This document shows positions 16,764 to 25,691 of a stretch of 64,000 bases of DNA, one piece after another. A program made the position numbers and the translations under genes. Below the pieces are notes generated by a model, which worked only from the letters and a program-made list of their open reading frames with translations, did no database searches and was not told the origin of the DNA. The number at the start of each line of letters is the position of its first letter. Positions within the stretch are counted from its first letter, which is position 1. The stretch is taken from assembly GCA_021732975.1 (NCBI GenBank), contig JAKFWC010000019.1:168484-232483 (forward strand), given 5' to 3'. The DNA is from Planctomycetaceae bacterium (lineage in GTDB: Bacteria > Planctomycetota > Planctomycetia > Planctomycetales > Planctomycetaceae).

Positions 16764-17390
16764 ATGCCGCGCATCGCTCCCGTCCCTGTTGCCTCGGCGA
16801 CCGACAAAGCCGCACACACCTACGAACGTCTGCAGGAACTCTTCGGCGATGCCCCATTGCCCGAGCCGTTCCTGCTCTACGGCCGCGTTCCGGCGTTCCT
16901 GCAAGACTTCTACATGAACTTCAAGAAGTTCTGCATGTCGGATGGCAAGCTCGATCAGAAGATGAAAGCGGTCATCGCTCTCGCCGTCGCCGGGAATGCG
17001 GGGTGCGACGTGTGGGCCGATTTCTTCGCCACGCGGCTCAAAACCCTCGGCGGCGATGACCAGACTGTCGCTGATGTCGCTGCCGTGTCGTCCGCATGTT
17101 CGATGTACAACGTCTTCTTCAAGTTCCGCGAACTCAGTGGTAGCGCCCTCTTCAGCGGCATGGCGGTCGGCCTGCGCGCGCACACATTTCAAGGGACTTC
17201 CCTCGATGAGAGGACTGTCGAACTGATCAACGTCGCCATCAGCGACATCAACAGTTGCAAGCCGTGCACCGAGGGACACGTCGCCAAATCGCGTGAGCTT
17301 GGCGTTTCCGACGAAGCGCTGCTGGAAACGATTCAGGTCGCATCGACGATGCAGGCCGGGATCCAATTTCTGAAACATGCTGGAAGTTGA
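16764..17390 (+). CDS. AhpD-like (carboxymuconolactone decarboxylase family) protein
   Basis: A 208-residue protein of the AhpD/CMD fold. The redox pair is Cys165-x2-Cys168 in NSCKPCTEGH with His172 and Glu153 in the expected places, as in AhpD, which passes electrons to AhpC. The N-terminal half (KMKAVIALAVAGNAGCDVW, residues 67-84) looks like a second copy of the fold in which the CxxC has been reduced to one cysteine. The gene is about 195 bases after the peroxiredoxin gene and in the same direction, which supports a joint peroxide-reduction role. Confidence 0.88.
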   Translation: MPRIAPVPVASATDKAAHTYERLQELFGDAPLPEPFLLYGRVPAFLQDFYMNFKKFCMSDGKLDQKMKAVIALAVAGNAGCDVWADFFATRLKTLGGDDQTVADVAAVSSACSMYNVFFKFRELSGSALFSGMAVGLRAHTFQGTSLDERTVELINVAISDINSCKPCTEGHVAKSRELGVSDEALLETIQVASTMQAGIQFLKHAGS

Positions 17391-17447
17391 TCTTGAGGGA
17401 ACATCCTCGCTCGCGCTTTGCAGGATTCCACGACTCGCGACCATCCC

Positions 17448-18527
17448 ATGCCCCTCCCCCGGCTCTTCATCGGCAACTTCGATTTCGAGCACCGCCTCGC
17501 CGATCCGCAGCGCGTGTTGCCGCGACGGATTGAGGAACTCAATGCCGATCTGGCGTGGTCGTGGCTGGCACTCGCGCGCGAGGGGGACATCGTTTGGACG
17601 CCGCGGACGGCGGACTCGGAGGTGATTGCGGAAAGCGCAAGCGTGCGATTCGTTACTGACTGGCGCGACGTGGAGACCATTGTCGAACCAGTTCCGTGGG
17701 GTTGGACCGACGATTTGTTGCTGGCCGCACGGGTCAAGCGGTGGTCTCATCCCGCGATGAATCCCGCTGTCGTCAAATGGGCGAATTCCCGGCAGACATC
17801 GGCGTCTTTTGAAAAAACGTGGGGTGTCGGCTTACCGGGAGCGCAAACCTGTCGAACATCGGACGGCGTGACGACGGCCATCGGAGCCCTGCCGGAACCG
17901 CAGCGCTGGGTCGTGAAAGCCGAGTTCGGCATGTCGGGCCGCGAACGGCAAGTAGGACAGGGTCCATTGTCCATACCTGCAGCAAATTGGGTTACTCGCC
18001 GTCAGGCGGCCGAGGGTGTCGTCTTCTTGGAACCGTGGGTCGAACGCCTCGACGAAGTCGGCATCCTTTTCGATGTTTCCGCTGATGGTGAACCAACACT
18101 CGTTGGCGTCGCCCCCATGCTCATCGCGCCCGGCGGCCACTACCGCGGCAGTTGGTTCGCCCCGCTAATCACCATCGAACCGTGGTGGGCCGACGCCGTT
18201 GAAGTCGCGACCCGCGCCGCGAGGGAACTGCAAGCGCGTGGTTACCGCGGCCCGCTCGGGATCGATGCCATGCAGTATCGCCACACCGACGGCACCATCC
18301 GCGTTCGTCCGCTGCAGGACATCAACGCCCGCTGGTCGATGGGCCGCCTTGCCTGGAACTGGCGATCACACTTTCCGAACGCCAGCTGTGGTTACTGGTG
18401 GCACGGTCCGAAGTCCGCGTTTGATGTCGGCGAACATCTCACGGCGTGGCCGCTGCCGCAATCGCCGAACGTGCAACGAACGAGTCCCGCGGGCACGGAA
18501 CATGTGGCGGTGCTCGTGTGGGTGTGA
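17448..18527 (+). CDS. ATP-grasp-like protein of unknown substrate
   Basis: A 359-residue protein. The middle and end resemble an ATP-grasp fold: VVKAEFGMSGRERQVGQG could be the lysine and glycine loop that bind ATP, VVFLEPWVERLDEVGI an acidic strand, and RVRPLQDINARWSMG carries the D-x-N-x-R metal-binding pattern near residue 290. ATP-grasp enzymes join a carboxylate to an amine or thiol. I see no relation to biotin carboxylase, glutathione synthetase or RimK strong enough to name it. The ATG at 17448 is chosen; the TTG at 17418 is an alternative. It follows the AhpD-like gene by 57 bases. Confidence 0.65.
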   Translation: MPLPRLFIGNFDFEHRLADPQRVLPRRIEELNADLAWSWLALAREGDIVWTPRTADSEVIAESASVRFVTDWRDVETIVEPVPWGWTDDLLLAARVKRWSHPAMNPAVVKWANSRQTSASFEKTWGVGLPGAQTCRTSDGVTTAIGALPEPQRWVVKAEFGMSGRERQVGQGPLSIPAANWVTRRQAAEGVVFLEPWVERLDEVGILFDVSADGEPTLVGVAPMLIAPGGHYRGSWFAPLITIEPWWADAVEVATRAARELQARGYRGPLGIDAMQYRHTDGTIRVRPLQDINARWSMGRLAWNWRSHFPNASCGYWWHGPKSAFDVGEHLTAWPLPQSPNVQRTSPAGTEHVAVLVWV

Positions 18528-18538
18528 TCCCACTCCGT

Positions 18539-18787
18539 TTATGCTTCGGCAATCGGAGTGAGACGCCGATAGACTCGGCCTGCACGTTCGAGTTCAGCAA
18601 CATCCCCGCGCTCCGCACAGCGTTGTAGATGTTCCAAACGTCGTATTGTCTCGGGACGATAGGATGGCTCATGCGGCGCATCTGGGGCATAAACCACTTC
18701 AACCTCGACGGCAAGCGCCAAGTCGCCTCCCGAAACCCATTCGGTGGCCGTTTCCGTGCGATATGTCGGGACAGTTTGATCGCTCAT
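18539..18787 (-). CDS. Small acidic partner of a DUF4258 protein (antitoxin-like?)
   Basis: An 82-residue acidic protein with a Glu/Val-rich stretch (LALAVEVEVVYAP) and a helical, charged second half (RPETIRRLEHLQRCAERGDVAE). Its ATG overlaps the stop of the DUF4258 gene by four bases (ATGA). By position it would be the antitoxin, but no DNA-binding fold or YgiT zinc finger is visible. Family not recognised. Confidence 0.5.
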   Translation of the reverse strand: MSDQTVPTYRTETATEWVSGGDLALAVEVEVVYAPDAPHEPSYRPETIRRLEHLQRCAERGDVAELERAGRVYRRLTPIAEA

Positions 18788-19086
18788 AGGTCATCACCAA
18801 AGAAATGGACCGTCACCAGTAGCGCATCCCTCGTCTGCGGAAGCCAGGCCCAGACTACATTGACTTCCACTCCGTCCGGCAGTTCCTGAACGACGATAAT
18901 CGAAGGATTCGGTTCATCATCGAGACGGGATTCCAGCAGTTCGGCATCGTTCAAGCTGGCTTCCAATTGCCAATATTCGATTCGTCGCTCTAACAATCGT
19001 CGCGCTGCATGGCGTGAAATCAACGCTCTCCCCGTCGCCACGGCATCGCGAATCTCCACAAAGAGATTCATTCCACTGAAGTCCAA
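18784..19086 (-). CDS. DUF4258-like protein (toxin-like?)
   Basis: A 100-residue protein with the marks of DUF4258: ALISRHAARRLLERRI near the start and a final strand ALLVTVHFF. DUF4258 proteins are often the toxin side of type II pairs and are related to the RelE/BrnT-type fold by weak similarity; activity here is inferred only. The ATG at 19086 is used; the next ATG at 19071 is also possible. It is the first gene of a two-gene leftward unit, the reverse of the usual antitoxin-first order. Confidence 0.6.
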   Translation of the reverse strand: MDFSGMNLFVEIRDAVATGRALISRHAARRLLERRIEYWQLEASLNDAELLESRLDDEPNPSIIVVQELPDGVEVNVVWAWLPQTRDALLVTVHFFGDDL

Positions 19087-19233
19087 TTGAGCGAGTTAGG
19101 GGGCAACTCACGACAGTATCACCGTTTAGACATCATGAAGTCTATGCGATTTTGTACGATTTCGGCGTCAAAAGGGGCCGTCTGATCTTTGCCCACATCG
19201 ACTTGTCTGCGGCAGTTCTTGCCGATCTTCGTG

Positions 19234-19263
19234 TTGACACGTTTTTTCCACCCCTGATATAAC
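19234..19263 (+). promoter_or_regulatory. Sigma-70-type promoter of the polysaccharide locus
   Basis: TTGACA at 19234-19239 and TATAAC at 19258-19263 are separated by 18 bases. The expected transcript start near 19270 leaves a leader of about 95 bases before the first gene. It is the best housekeeping-type promoter I see in the window, and it reads into the locus that runs to 28822. Confidence 0.7.
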
Positions 19264-19367
19264 CCGCCGCCTTTTGGTTTGACGGACGCGGTGGCTCGCC
19301 GCGCACTCTTTGTGTGCGAGCAACGTCAGTTCCGTGTCGACCGGGGCGTTACAGGGGGCGGAAATCG

Positions 19368-21314
19368 ATGTGTGGAATCGTCGGGGCCTTGTCGTTTTCA
19401 GACCAATCCTTCAAGGTCACCGAGCCGTATCTCGCGCGGATGCGCGACACGATGGTGCACCGCGGCCCGGATGGCGGTGCCAACTGGATTTCTCCGGACG
19501 GTCGGATTGGTCTCGGTCATCGCCGCCTCTCGATCATCGACCTCACGAATGTCGCCAACCAGCCGATGTGCAATGAAGATGGCACGTTGTGGGTGGCCTT
19601 CAACGGCGAAATCTACAACCACGCCGATATCCGCAAAGAACTCGTCGCCCGTGGTGGTCACCAGTGGAAGACCGACCATTCCGACACCGAGGTCATCCTG
19701 CATGCCTTCGAGGAATGGGGCATCGAGTGTCTGCACAAATTCCGCGGGATGTTCGCCATCGCCCTGTGGGACACGAAGAAAAAAGAACTGCACCTCATTC
19801 GCGATCGCATCGGCGTGAAGCCGTTGTACTACAGTCGGCATCACGGCCGCATCACCTTCGCTTCGGAAATCAAGGCCTTGCTCGCCGATCCGCAGCAGCA
19901 ACGCGCGGTGAATGAAGAAGGCCTGTTCCATTATCTCACACTGCTCACCACGCCCGCGCCACAGACGATGTTCGCGGGGATCGAAAAGTTGCCCCCCGGC
20001 ACGTGGATGAAAATCGACAGCAAGGGTCACACCACCACGCAGCGGTATTGGGACGTGTGGGATCACACCCAACCGCTGACCAATGCCAGCGAAGAAGAAG
20101 TCGCCGAGCGGATTCTCGCCGAACTGCGGACCGCGGTGCAGTTGCGGAAGGTGAGCGATGTCCCGGTGGGCGTCTTTTTGTCGGGCGGGATTGATTCCAG
20201 CACGAATGCCGCTTTGTTCTCCGAAGGCGAGAACCAGCAGGTCAAGACATTCACCATCGGCTACAAGGGCGAATACGGCTCGTACCAAAACGAGTTGCAC
20301 TATGCCCGCCAGATGGCCGAACGCGTGGGAGCCGATCATCACGAATTGCTGCTGAGTATGGACGACTTGCTCGACTTCCTGCCGCGGATGATTCAGTTGC
20401 AGGACGAGCCCATCGGCGACCCCGTCTGCGTGCCGGTCTACTACGTCTCGAAGTTGGCCCGTGACAACGGCGTCATCGTCTGCCAGGTGGGCGAAGGAGC
20501 CGACGAACTCTTCTGGGGCTATCCCACGTGGAAGCTCAAACTCAACCTGACCAAGTGGAACGATCTTCCCGTCCCCAACTTCGCGAAGAAGGCATTGCTC
20601 GGGGCAATGGGAATGTTCGGCCAGCAGGCGTCACATCCGTATGAAGCCCTGAGGCGAGCCACGCTCAATCAACCGATCTTCTGGGGCGGCGTCGACGCCT
20701 TCACCCAAGGTCAGAAGATGAAGCTCCTCAGCCCGCGGATGCGGGAACGCTTCGCCGGTTCGACTTCGTGGGATGCTCTCAAGCCGATCTGGCAACGCTT
20801 CCAGGACAACGCCTGGGAGAAGTCGCACCTCAACTGGATGTCGTACGTCGATCTCAACGTGCGGCTGCCGGAACTGCTGCTGATGCGCGTCGACAAGATG
20901 AGCATGGGTGTGAGCCTGGAAGGCCGCGTGCCGTTCCTCGATCATAAGTTCGTCGAACTGGCAATGAGCATTCCCGCGGCGATGAAAACGAAAAACGGCA
21001 CCCTCAAGCACATCCTGAAGAAGTCCGTGCGTGGTCTCATTCCCGATGAACTCATCGACCGCAAGAAGCAAGGCTTCGGTGTCCCCGTGCATGAATGGGT
21101 GATGGACAAACTCGGTGACACGATGCGGCAATCGCTCGATAATTTTTGCCAGCAGACCGACTTCTTCGATCGCGACGAAGCAATGGGCCTCCTCGAACGC
21201 GGCCGTGGTCCGCAAAGCTGGTATCTGTTGAACGTCGCGTTGTGGTGGGAAGAATTCATCGCCCAGGCGGATAACGCCATCACCGCCGCGGCACCGATGC
21301 GGAAAGCCGCGTAG
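19368..21314 (+). CDS. Asparagine synthase (glutamine-hydrolysing)-like amidotransferase
   Basis: A 648-residue protein in the AsnB family. Cys2 after the start (MCGIVGAL) is the glutaminase nucleophile. RGPDGGANW and FNGEIYNHADIR are glutaminase segments. The synthetase half has the PP-loop FLSGGIDSS (about residue 285), GYKGEYGS, EGADELFWGYP and a long C-terminal EGRVPFLDHKFVELAMSIP. The start at 19368 is fixed by the need for Cys2. Copies of this family in surface-polysaccharide loci are thought to amidate sugars or peptides rather than make free asparagine. First gene after the promoter, at the head of the locus. Confidence 0.93.
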   Translation: MCGIVGALSFSDQSFKVTEPYLARMRDTMVHRGPDGGANWISPDGRIGLGHRRLSIIDLTNVANQPMCNEDGTLWVAFNGEIYNHADIRKELVARGGHQWKTDHSDTEVILHAFEEWGIECLHKFRGMFAIALWDTKKKELHLIRDRIGVKPLYYSRHHGRITFASEIKALLADPQQQRAVNEEGLFHYLTLLTTPAPQTMFAGIEKLPPGTWMKIDSKGHTTTQRYWDVWDHTQPLTNASEEEVAERILAELRTAVQLRKVSDVPVGVFLSGGIDSSTNAALFSEGENQQVKTFTIGYKGEYGSYQNELHYARQMAERVGADHHELLLSMDDLLDFLPRMIQLQDEPIGDPVCVPVYYVSKLARDNGVIVCQVGEGADELFWGYPTWKLKLNLTKWNDLPVPNFAKKALLGAMGMFGQQASHPYEALRRATLNQPIFWGGVDAFTQGQKMKLLSPRMRERFAGSTSWDALKPIWQRFQDNAWEKSHLNWMSYVDLNVRLPELLLMRVDKMSMGVSLEGRVPFLDHKFVELAMSIPAAMKTKNGTLKHILKKSVRGLIPDELIDRKKQGFGVPVHEWVMDKLGDTMRQSLDNFCQQTDFFDRDEAMGLLERGRGPQSWYLLNVALWWEEFIAQADNAITAAAPMRKAA

Positions 21315-21317
21315 AAG

Positions 21318-21411
21318 AAAATCCGAAGGAAGCACCAAATTCAAAATCCGAATCGGGTTTGATTAGTGCGTGATTATTGAGAATGTTTTCTTCCTTCGGA
21401 TTTCGGATTTC
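21318..21411. repeat. Inverted repeat, family G, copy 1
   Basis: AAATCCGAAGGAAG (about 21319-21332) is answered by CTTCCTTCGGATTT at 21390-21403, continuing into a second CGGATTTC. A related element is at 50012-50145. It fills the gap between the amidotransferase and the acyltransferase genes. Confidence 0.75.
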
Positions 21412-21436
21412 ATTGCTCGCCATCAAGGACCACACC

Positions 21437-22132
21437 GTGACACGCAAGCTGGCTGCTCGGCTGATGGCGTGGCTCAACCTGCCCAAGCGACTGGCGGGTC
21501 GCGCCTATCGCGCCTTGGTCGTCCGACAGTTCGCATCGGTCGGCAAGAATTTCGCGTTTGATGTCTGGACCGATAGCCTGCCCACGCCTGAGTTGACGCA
21601 TGTCGGCAACGATGTCTTCTTCAACCGCGGGGTGCATCTTTCCGGCCATGTCCATATTCACGACAACGTGATGCTCGGCCCACACGTGTCGATCCTTGCA
21701 GGTAACCATCTCTTTGGCCTGAAGGGAAAGACCGTTCGCCATGCACGCATGACGCCGGAAAATCCCGAGCGAAATGATGTCACGATCATCGATGCCGATG
21801 CATGGATTGGCGCGAACAGCACAGTCCTTGGAGGTCTGACCGTGGGTGCCGGCGCCGTGGTTGGAGCCGCATCCGTGGTGACGAAGGACATCCCGCCCTA
21901 CACCGTCGCCGTGGGCAATCCGTGCCGGCCGATCCGCCGTATCTTCGATGACGCCACGCTGGTCGAACATCTCCGCGCGATCGGATATGACGAAACCTCC
22001 GCCCACGCGGTGTTGCGTCGTCGGCAACATGCGCTGGTGGGACAAACGCTCAACGTGATCGATCACACCGCGGAACTCGACCGGGAAACTTACTACTACC
22101 GCGGCGAGATTCAACATCCCAAGGCAGCATGA
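21437..22132 (+). CDS. Hexapeptide-repeat acyltransferase
   Basis: A 231-residue left-handed beta-helix acyltransferase. Hexapeptide turns are visible from about residue 55 (HVGNDVFFNRGVHLSGHVHIHDNVMLGPHVSIL) and again as DADAWIGANSTVLGGLTVGAGAVVGAASVVTKDI, ending AVGNPCRPIR, the typical end of maltose/virginiamycin-type acetyltransferases. It probably acetylates a sugar of the locus product. The frame opens at 21377, but that start lies inside the repeat hairpin; the GTG at 21437 has AAGGA eight bases before it. Its ATGA overlaps the lyase gene by four bases. Confidence 0.87.
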   Translation: MTRKLAARLMAWLNLPKRLAGRAYRALVVRQFASVGKNFAFDVWTDSLPTPELTHVGNDVFFNRGVHLSGHVHIHDNVMLGPHVSILAGNHLFGLKGKTVRHARMTPENPERNDVTIIDADAWIGANSTVLGGLTVGAGAVVGAASVVTKDIPPYTVAVGNPCRPIRRIFDDATLVEHLRAIGYDETSAHAVLRRRQHALVGQTLNVIDHTAELDRETYYYRGEIQHPKAA

Positions 22133-24273
22133 TTTCCACTCCCATGATTCCCTCAGCGTTCGTGAATCTCGTCCGCCGCGGTTTTCAGAAGCCGCCGCAT
22201 GTGGTTGCGCGGCGGATGGTGATGGAACTGCATCGCTCATGGGAACGGGTGTCCGGCGGACGGCACAGCCAGATCAATACGACTGCATTGCTCCGAGGCA
22301 CTCGTGCGGCCTCGGTCAACGATCTCTGGTCGAGAGTGCAATCGCGACCGTGGTTGACATGGTTAGCCACGCCCGCCGATGGCGCTGTCCTCGATGATCT
22401 TTGCCCCGGTGATATCGACACGATTCTTCAAGCTGCAGACCACGCGCTGGCCCATCGGGTCGACCTGCTTGGTTCCGGCTCGATCGCGCTGGGCGACCAG
22501 ATCGACTGGCATCGCGATTACAAGACCGGGCATGTCTGGCCGGCGACGTTAGCTCACGATCTCGATTACGCCAATCTCGATCAACCATCGGATGTGAAGT
22601 TCGCGTGGGATGTTTCGCGCCTGCACTGGTTGTTACCGACAGCGCAGGCGTATCAACTCACGGGTGATGAACGCTATGCGGTTGCTGTACGGAATGTGCT
22701 TGAACAGTGGATCGCCGCGAATCCGTGTGGGTTCGGTGTCAACTGGGCCTGCACGATGGAAGCCGCATTGCGAATCTTCTCGTGGACCTATTTGTTCCAA
22801 GCGTTCTCGAAGAGTGATGCCTGGCGTGACGAGCACTTCCGCGCATCATTCCTCGGCATGCTGTACGCCCACGGTCAATTCACCGAGCGGTACATCGAAT
22901 ACAGCGATGTCAACGGGAATCATTGCACCGCAGACGCCGCAGGGTTGGTGCTCGCCGGTTTGTTTTTCGGCGGCGGAAACGCCCCACAACGCTGGTTGCA
23001 GTTCGGTTGGAAGACACTGTGTGAGGAGTTGCCGAAACAGGTGTTCGCGGACGGTGTCGACTTTGAAGCCTCGGTGCCGTATCACCGGCTGGTGCTGGAA
23101 CTGTTCCTGTTGCCTGCGGTCTATCGGCAGCGCTGCGGGCTCGATGTCCCCGCGGAATATCGGGAGCGGCTCCGCGCAATGGCCCGGTTCACGCAGGCGT
23201 ACACACGACCCGATGGCAGCATTCCGTATTGGGGTGATGCGGACGATGCCCGCGCATTGCCATTGGGAACGCAGGCGCTGAACGATCATCGGTACTTGCT
23301 GCAACTCGTCGGCGCCACGCTGAATGATGAAGACCTCACCCAGACGGCGTCTGGATCACAAAGCGAACTCTTCTGGTTGTGCGGACCGGAGTCAGTTGTG
23401 AGCCCTTCCTGGGGCGGCGCGGACTTCGCCCCAGCCACCCCTATTACTGCCGAATCGGCCGCGTTTCGTGACGGTGGCTTCTTTGTTATGCGCAACGGCG
23501 TCGATCACGTCTTCATCGACTGCGGGCCGGTGGGACTTGCCGGTCGCGGAGGACATGGACACAACGATTGCCTGTCCTTCGATGTCATGCTCGCGGGAAC
23601 GCACTGGATCTCTGATTGCGGTGCGTATGTCTATACGGCCTCCGCGAAAGATCGCCATCAGTTTCGTTCCACATCATCCCATAACACTCCCATCGTGCAT
23701 GGCGAGGAACTCAACCGGTTCGTCAGCCGCACCGATTTGTGGCATCTCAAGAACGACGCGAAACCCGACCTCCGCCGGTGGGTGACCGGCCGCGATTACG
23801 ATGTCTTCATCGGTTCGCATTGCGGTTACGATCGCCTTGTCGAACCGGTGTGGCCGGTACGGACGATTGTGTTGGATCGCATTCGGCATGCGTTGTGGTT
23901 GCGCGACGAGTTTGAAACGGGCGCCCGGCGGGTCGACATCTGCACACCGTTGCATCTAGCCCTCGGTGTGACCGTGGAAGAGACCACAGGCTCGTCGGTC
24001 GTTCTCCGGTCCGCCGATGAAGCGTCCACGATGGAATTGCATTGGGCCGCTGAAGGCTGGCAACTTGAAGTCGGTGCGGGTCGCATTTCGCCGAGTTATG
24101 GGGTCGCGCAACCTTGCGTGCGTCTGATCTGGACGAATCAAGGCGGGGCGGCGACTCCGTTCACGTTGGGACTGATTCCGCAGATTGCCGTCAATCAGAA
24201 CGTACGGTTTGTCCGCTGGTCGCGCGACATTGAAGCCGTATTGCATCCGACTCCGATCGCGAGGGCCGCGTGA
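22129..24273 (+). CDS. Heparinase II/III-family polysaccharide lyase-like protein
   Basis: A 714-residue member of the heparinase II/III family. An all-alpha toroid is suggested in residues about 60-380 (W/L-rich, with YIEYSDVNGNHCTADAAGLVLAG carrying the conserved N-H). The beta-sandwich follows from about 440 (GGFFVMRNGVDHVFIDCG) and has the conserved GRGGHGHNDCLSFD. No signal peptide is evident, unlike secreted lyases; such copies inside export loci may trim or edit the polymer. It overlaps the genes on both sides (four bases before, one base after), which marks a tight operon. Confidence 0.9.
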   Translation: MISTPMIPSAFVNLVRRGFQKPPHVVARRMVMELHRSWERVSGGRHSQINTTALLRGTRAASVNDLWSRVQSRPWLTWLATPADGAVLDDLCPGDIDTILQAADHALAHRVDLLGSGSIALGDQIDWHRDYKTGHVWPATLAHDLDYANLDQPSDVKFAWDVSRLHWLLPTAQAYQLTGDERYAVAVRNVLEQWIAANPCGFGVNWACTMEAALRIFSWTYLFQAFSKSDAWRDEHFRASFLGMLYAHGQFTERYIEYSDVNGNHCTADAAGLVLAGLFFGGGNAPQRWLQFGWKTLCEELPKQVFADGVDFEASVPYHRLVLELFLLPAVYRQRCGLDVPAEYRERLRAMARFTQAYTRPDGSIPYWGDADDARALPLGTQALNDHRYLLQLVGATLNDEDLTQTASGSQSELFWLCGPESVVSPSWGGADFAPATPITAESAAFRDGGFFVMRNGVDHVFIDCGPVGLAGRGGHGHNDCLSFDVMLAGTHWISDCGAYVYTASAKDRHQFRSTSSHNTPIVHGEELNRFVSRTDLWHLKNDAKPDLRRWVTGRDYDVFIGSHCGYDRLVEPVWPVRTIVLDRIRHALWLRDEFETGARRVDICTPLHLALGVTVEETTGSSVVLRSADEASTMELHWAAEGWQLEVGAGRISPSYGVAQPCVRLIWTNQGGAATPFTLGLIPQIAVNQNVRFVRWSRDIEAVLHPTPIARAA

Positions 24274-25538
24274 TGCATTTCAACGCGCTCCTGACTGCTG
24301 TGACGCGGATGGTTTCGGCGGTCCTGTTTCTCGGGGCAACGGTCTATCTCGCGCGGTTGCTCGGTCCGGAAGGTCAGGGGCAGTACGCCTTCGCGATGAC
24401 GTTGGCGGCGACGATTACCCAGTTTGCCAACCTGGGATTGCACGCCGCGAACACTTATCTCGTGGCTCAGGAGGGTGGGCGCTTATCGGCCCTGCTGGCG
24501 AACAGTGTCTGGATTTCGCTCGGCCTCGGCGGCATCGCGGGGGGCGTGGTGTTCGCTGTCGGTCAGGCGTTGGGTTGGGTCGAGGGTTCATCGTTATGGC
24601 TTGCTGGTCTCGGCGGTTCCCTCGTCGCCGCGCGGTTGTTCTTCTCCCTCGGCGGCAGTTTACTCGCGGGCTTGGGACGCGTGCGGGCACTTAACTTCGC
24701 CGAACTGCTCAACTACGGTTTGACCGTCGTGTTGCTCATTATCGTCGGTTCGCTCGGCGGTGATATTCCCGCGTTGATGACGGCCACACTCGCCGGTTGG
24801 ACGATTGCGGCGGGCGTGATGTTCGGCCTGTTGGTTTCGACGGGATGGGTTTCTTTGCGGCCTGATCGCACCGTGTTTCTCGTTGGTTGGCGATACGCCG
24901 CGAAAGCCTATGCGATGTCGCTGCTCGGGTTTCTCGTGCTGCGAACCAGTGTGTTTCTAATCGACTCGTTTCACGGCAATGCGGAGGTCGGACAGTATTC
25001 GGTCGCTGCGCAATTATTCGATTTTCTGAATCTGTTACCGGCGTCGTTGGCGCTCGTGCTGTTGCCGCGATTGGTGCAGGATGCCGGGTCAAGGTGGATC
25101 ACGACCTTGAAGTCCGTGGGCATCATTGGTGGTGTGATGGTGATGGCGTGCATCGGGGCCGCCGTGTGCGCCGGTTCCGCTTTGGAATGGCTCTTTGGGA
25201 ATCGTTACGCCGCCGCAGGACCGATCCTGTTGGCGATGATTCCCGCCGCGTTCTTCTGCAGTCTGACGACCGTCGTATCGCAGTATCTCGCGGCCGCGGG
25301 TTATCCGAAGGGGCTCTTCGTCGTGTGGGGTGCCGCGTGGGTTGCGACCGTCGGACTCGGTTGTGTCTTGATCCCGTCCTATGGCGGCTTCGGTGCCGCG
25401 TTGACCTTGTCGATCGTGTATGCCGGCGCGTTTTGTGGTTCGTTAGGATTGGCTTACATCATCGAACAACGCCGATTGAATTCTGTACTACAGAACGTGA
25501 CGTTCTTCCCTTTGGAAGGCGCCCGTCATGCCGCGTAA
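24273..25538 (+). CDS. Polysaccharide flippase (Wzx/MATE-like family)
   Basis: A 421-residue membrane protein with about 12 predicted hydrophobic spans from MHFNALLTAVTRMVSAVLF to SIVYAGAFCGSLGLAYI. GATVYLARLLGPEGQGQYA is the characteristic start of polysaccharide transport proteins. Its role would be to flip lipid-linked units across the inner membrane. The ATG at 24273 overlaps the TGA of the previous gene as TGATG; a GTG three bases earlier is possible. Between it and the next gene lies a family A repeat. Confidence 0.9.
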   Translation: MHFNALLTAVTRMVSAVLFLGATVYLARLLGPEGQGQYAFAMTLAATITQFANLGLHAANTYLVAQEGGRLSALLANSVWISLGLGGIAGGVVFAVGQALGWVEGSSLWLAGLGGSLVAARLFFSLGGSLLAGLGRVRALNFAELLNYGLTVVLLIIVGSLGGDIPALMTATLAGWTIAAGVMFGLLVSTGWVSLRPDRTVFLVGWRYAAKAYAMSLLGFLVLRTSVFLIDSFHGNAEVGQYSVAAQLFDFLNLLPASLALVLLPRLVQDAGSRWITTLKSVGIIGGVMVMACIGAAVCAGSALEWLFGNRYAAAGPILLAMIPAAFFCSLTTVVSQYLAAAGYPKGLFVVWGAAWVATVGLGCVLIPSYGGFGAALTLSIVYAGAFCGSLGLAYIIEQRRLNSVLQNVTFFPLEGARHAA

Positions 25539-25552
25539 TCAACAATGTATCG

Positions 25553-25628
25553 TGTGCCACGGCCGTGTCGGCCGTGCGATTTGGCAATACGCTCTGTTCC
25601 TTCACACGGCCGCCACGGCCGTGGCACA
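25553..25628. repeat. Dispersed palindromic repeat, family A, copy 3
   Basis: Seventy-six bases, starting TGTGCCACGGCCGTGTC and ending CACGGCCGTGGCACA, nearly identical to 2066-2141. It lies inside the polysaccharide operon, between the flippase and the glycosyltransferase genes, so it may affect mRNA stability or partly stop transcription there. Confidence 0.9.
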
Positions 25629-25691
25629 CAAGAATCGATCCAAAACGGGTTGAATACCCGTCAGAAAACACTATTGGAAAGGATTCCAAAC

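Noticed and set aside
18539..19086. A CRISPR- or restriction-type defence island around the DUF4258 pair
   Set aside because: No repeat-spacer array, nuclease, methylase or integrase gene is seen on either side. Only the two small genes support a toxin-antitoxin reading.
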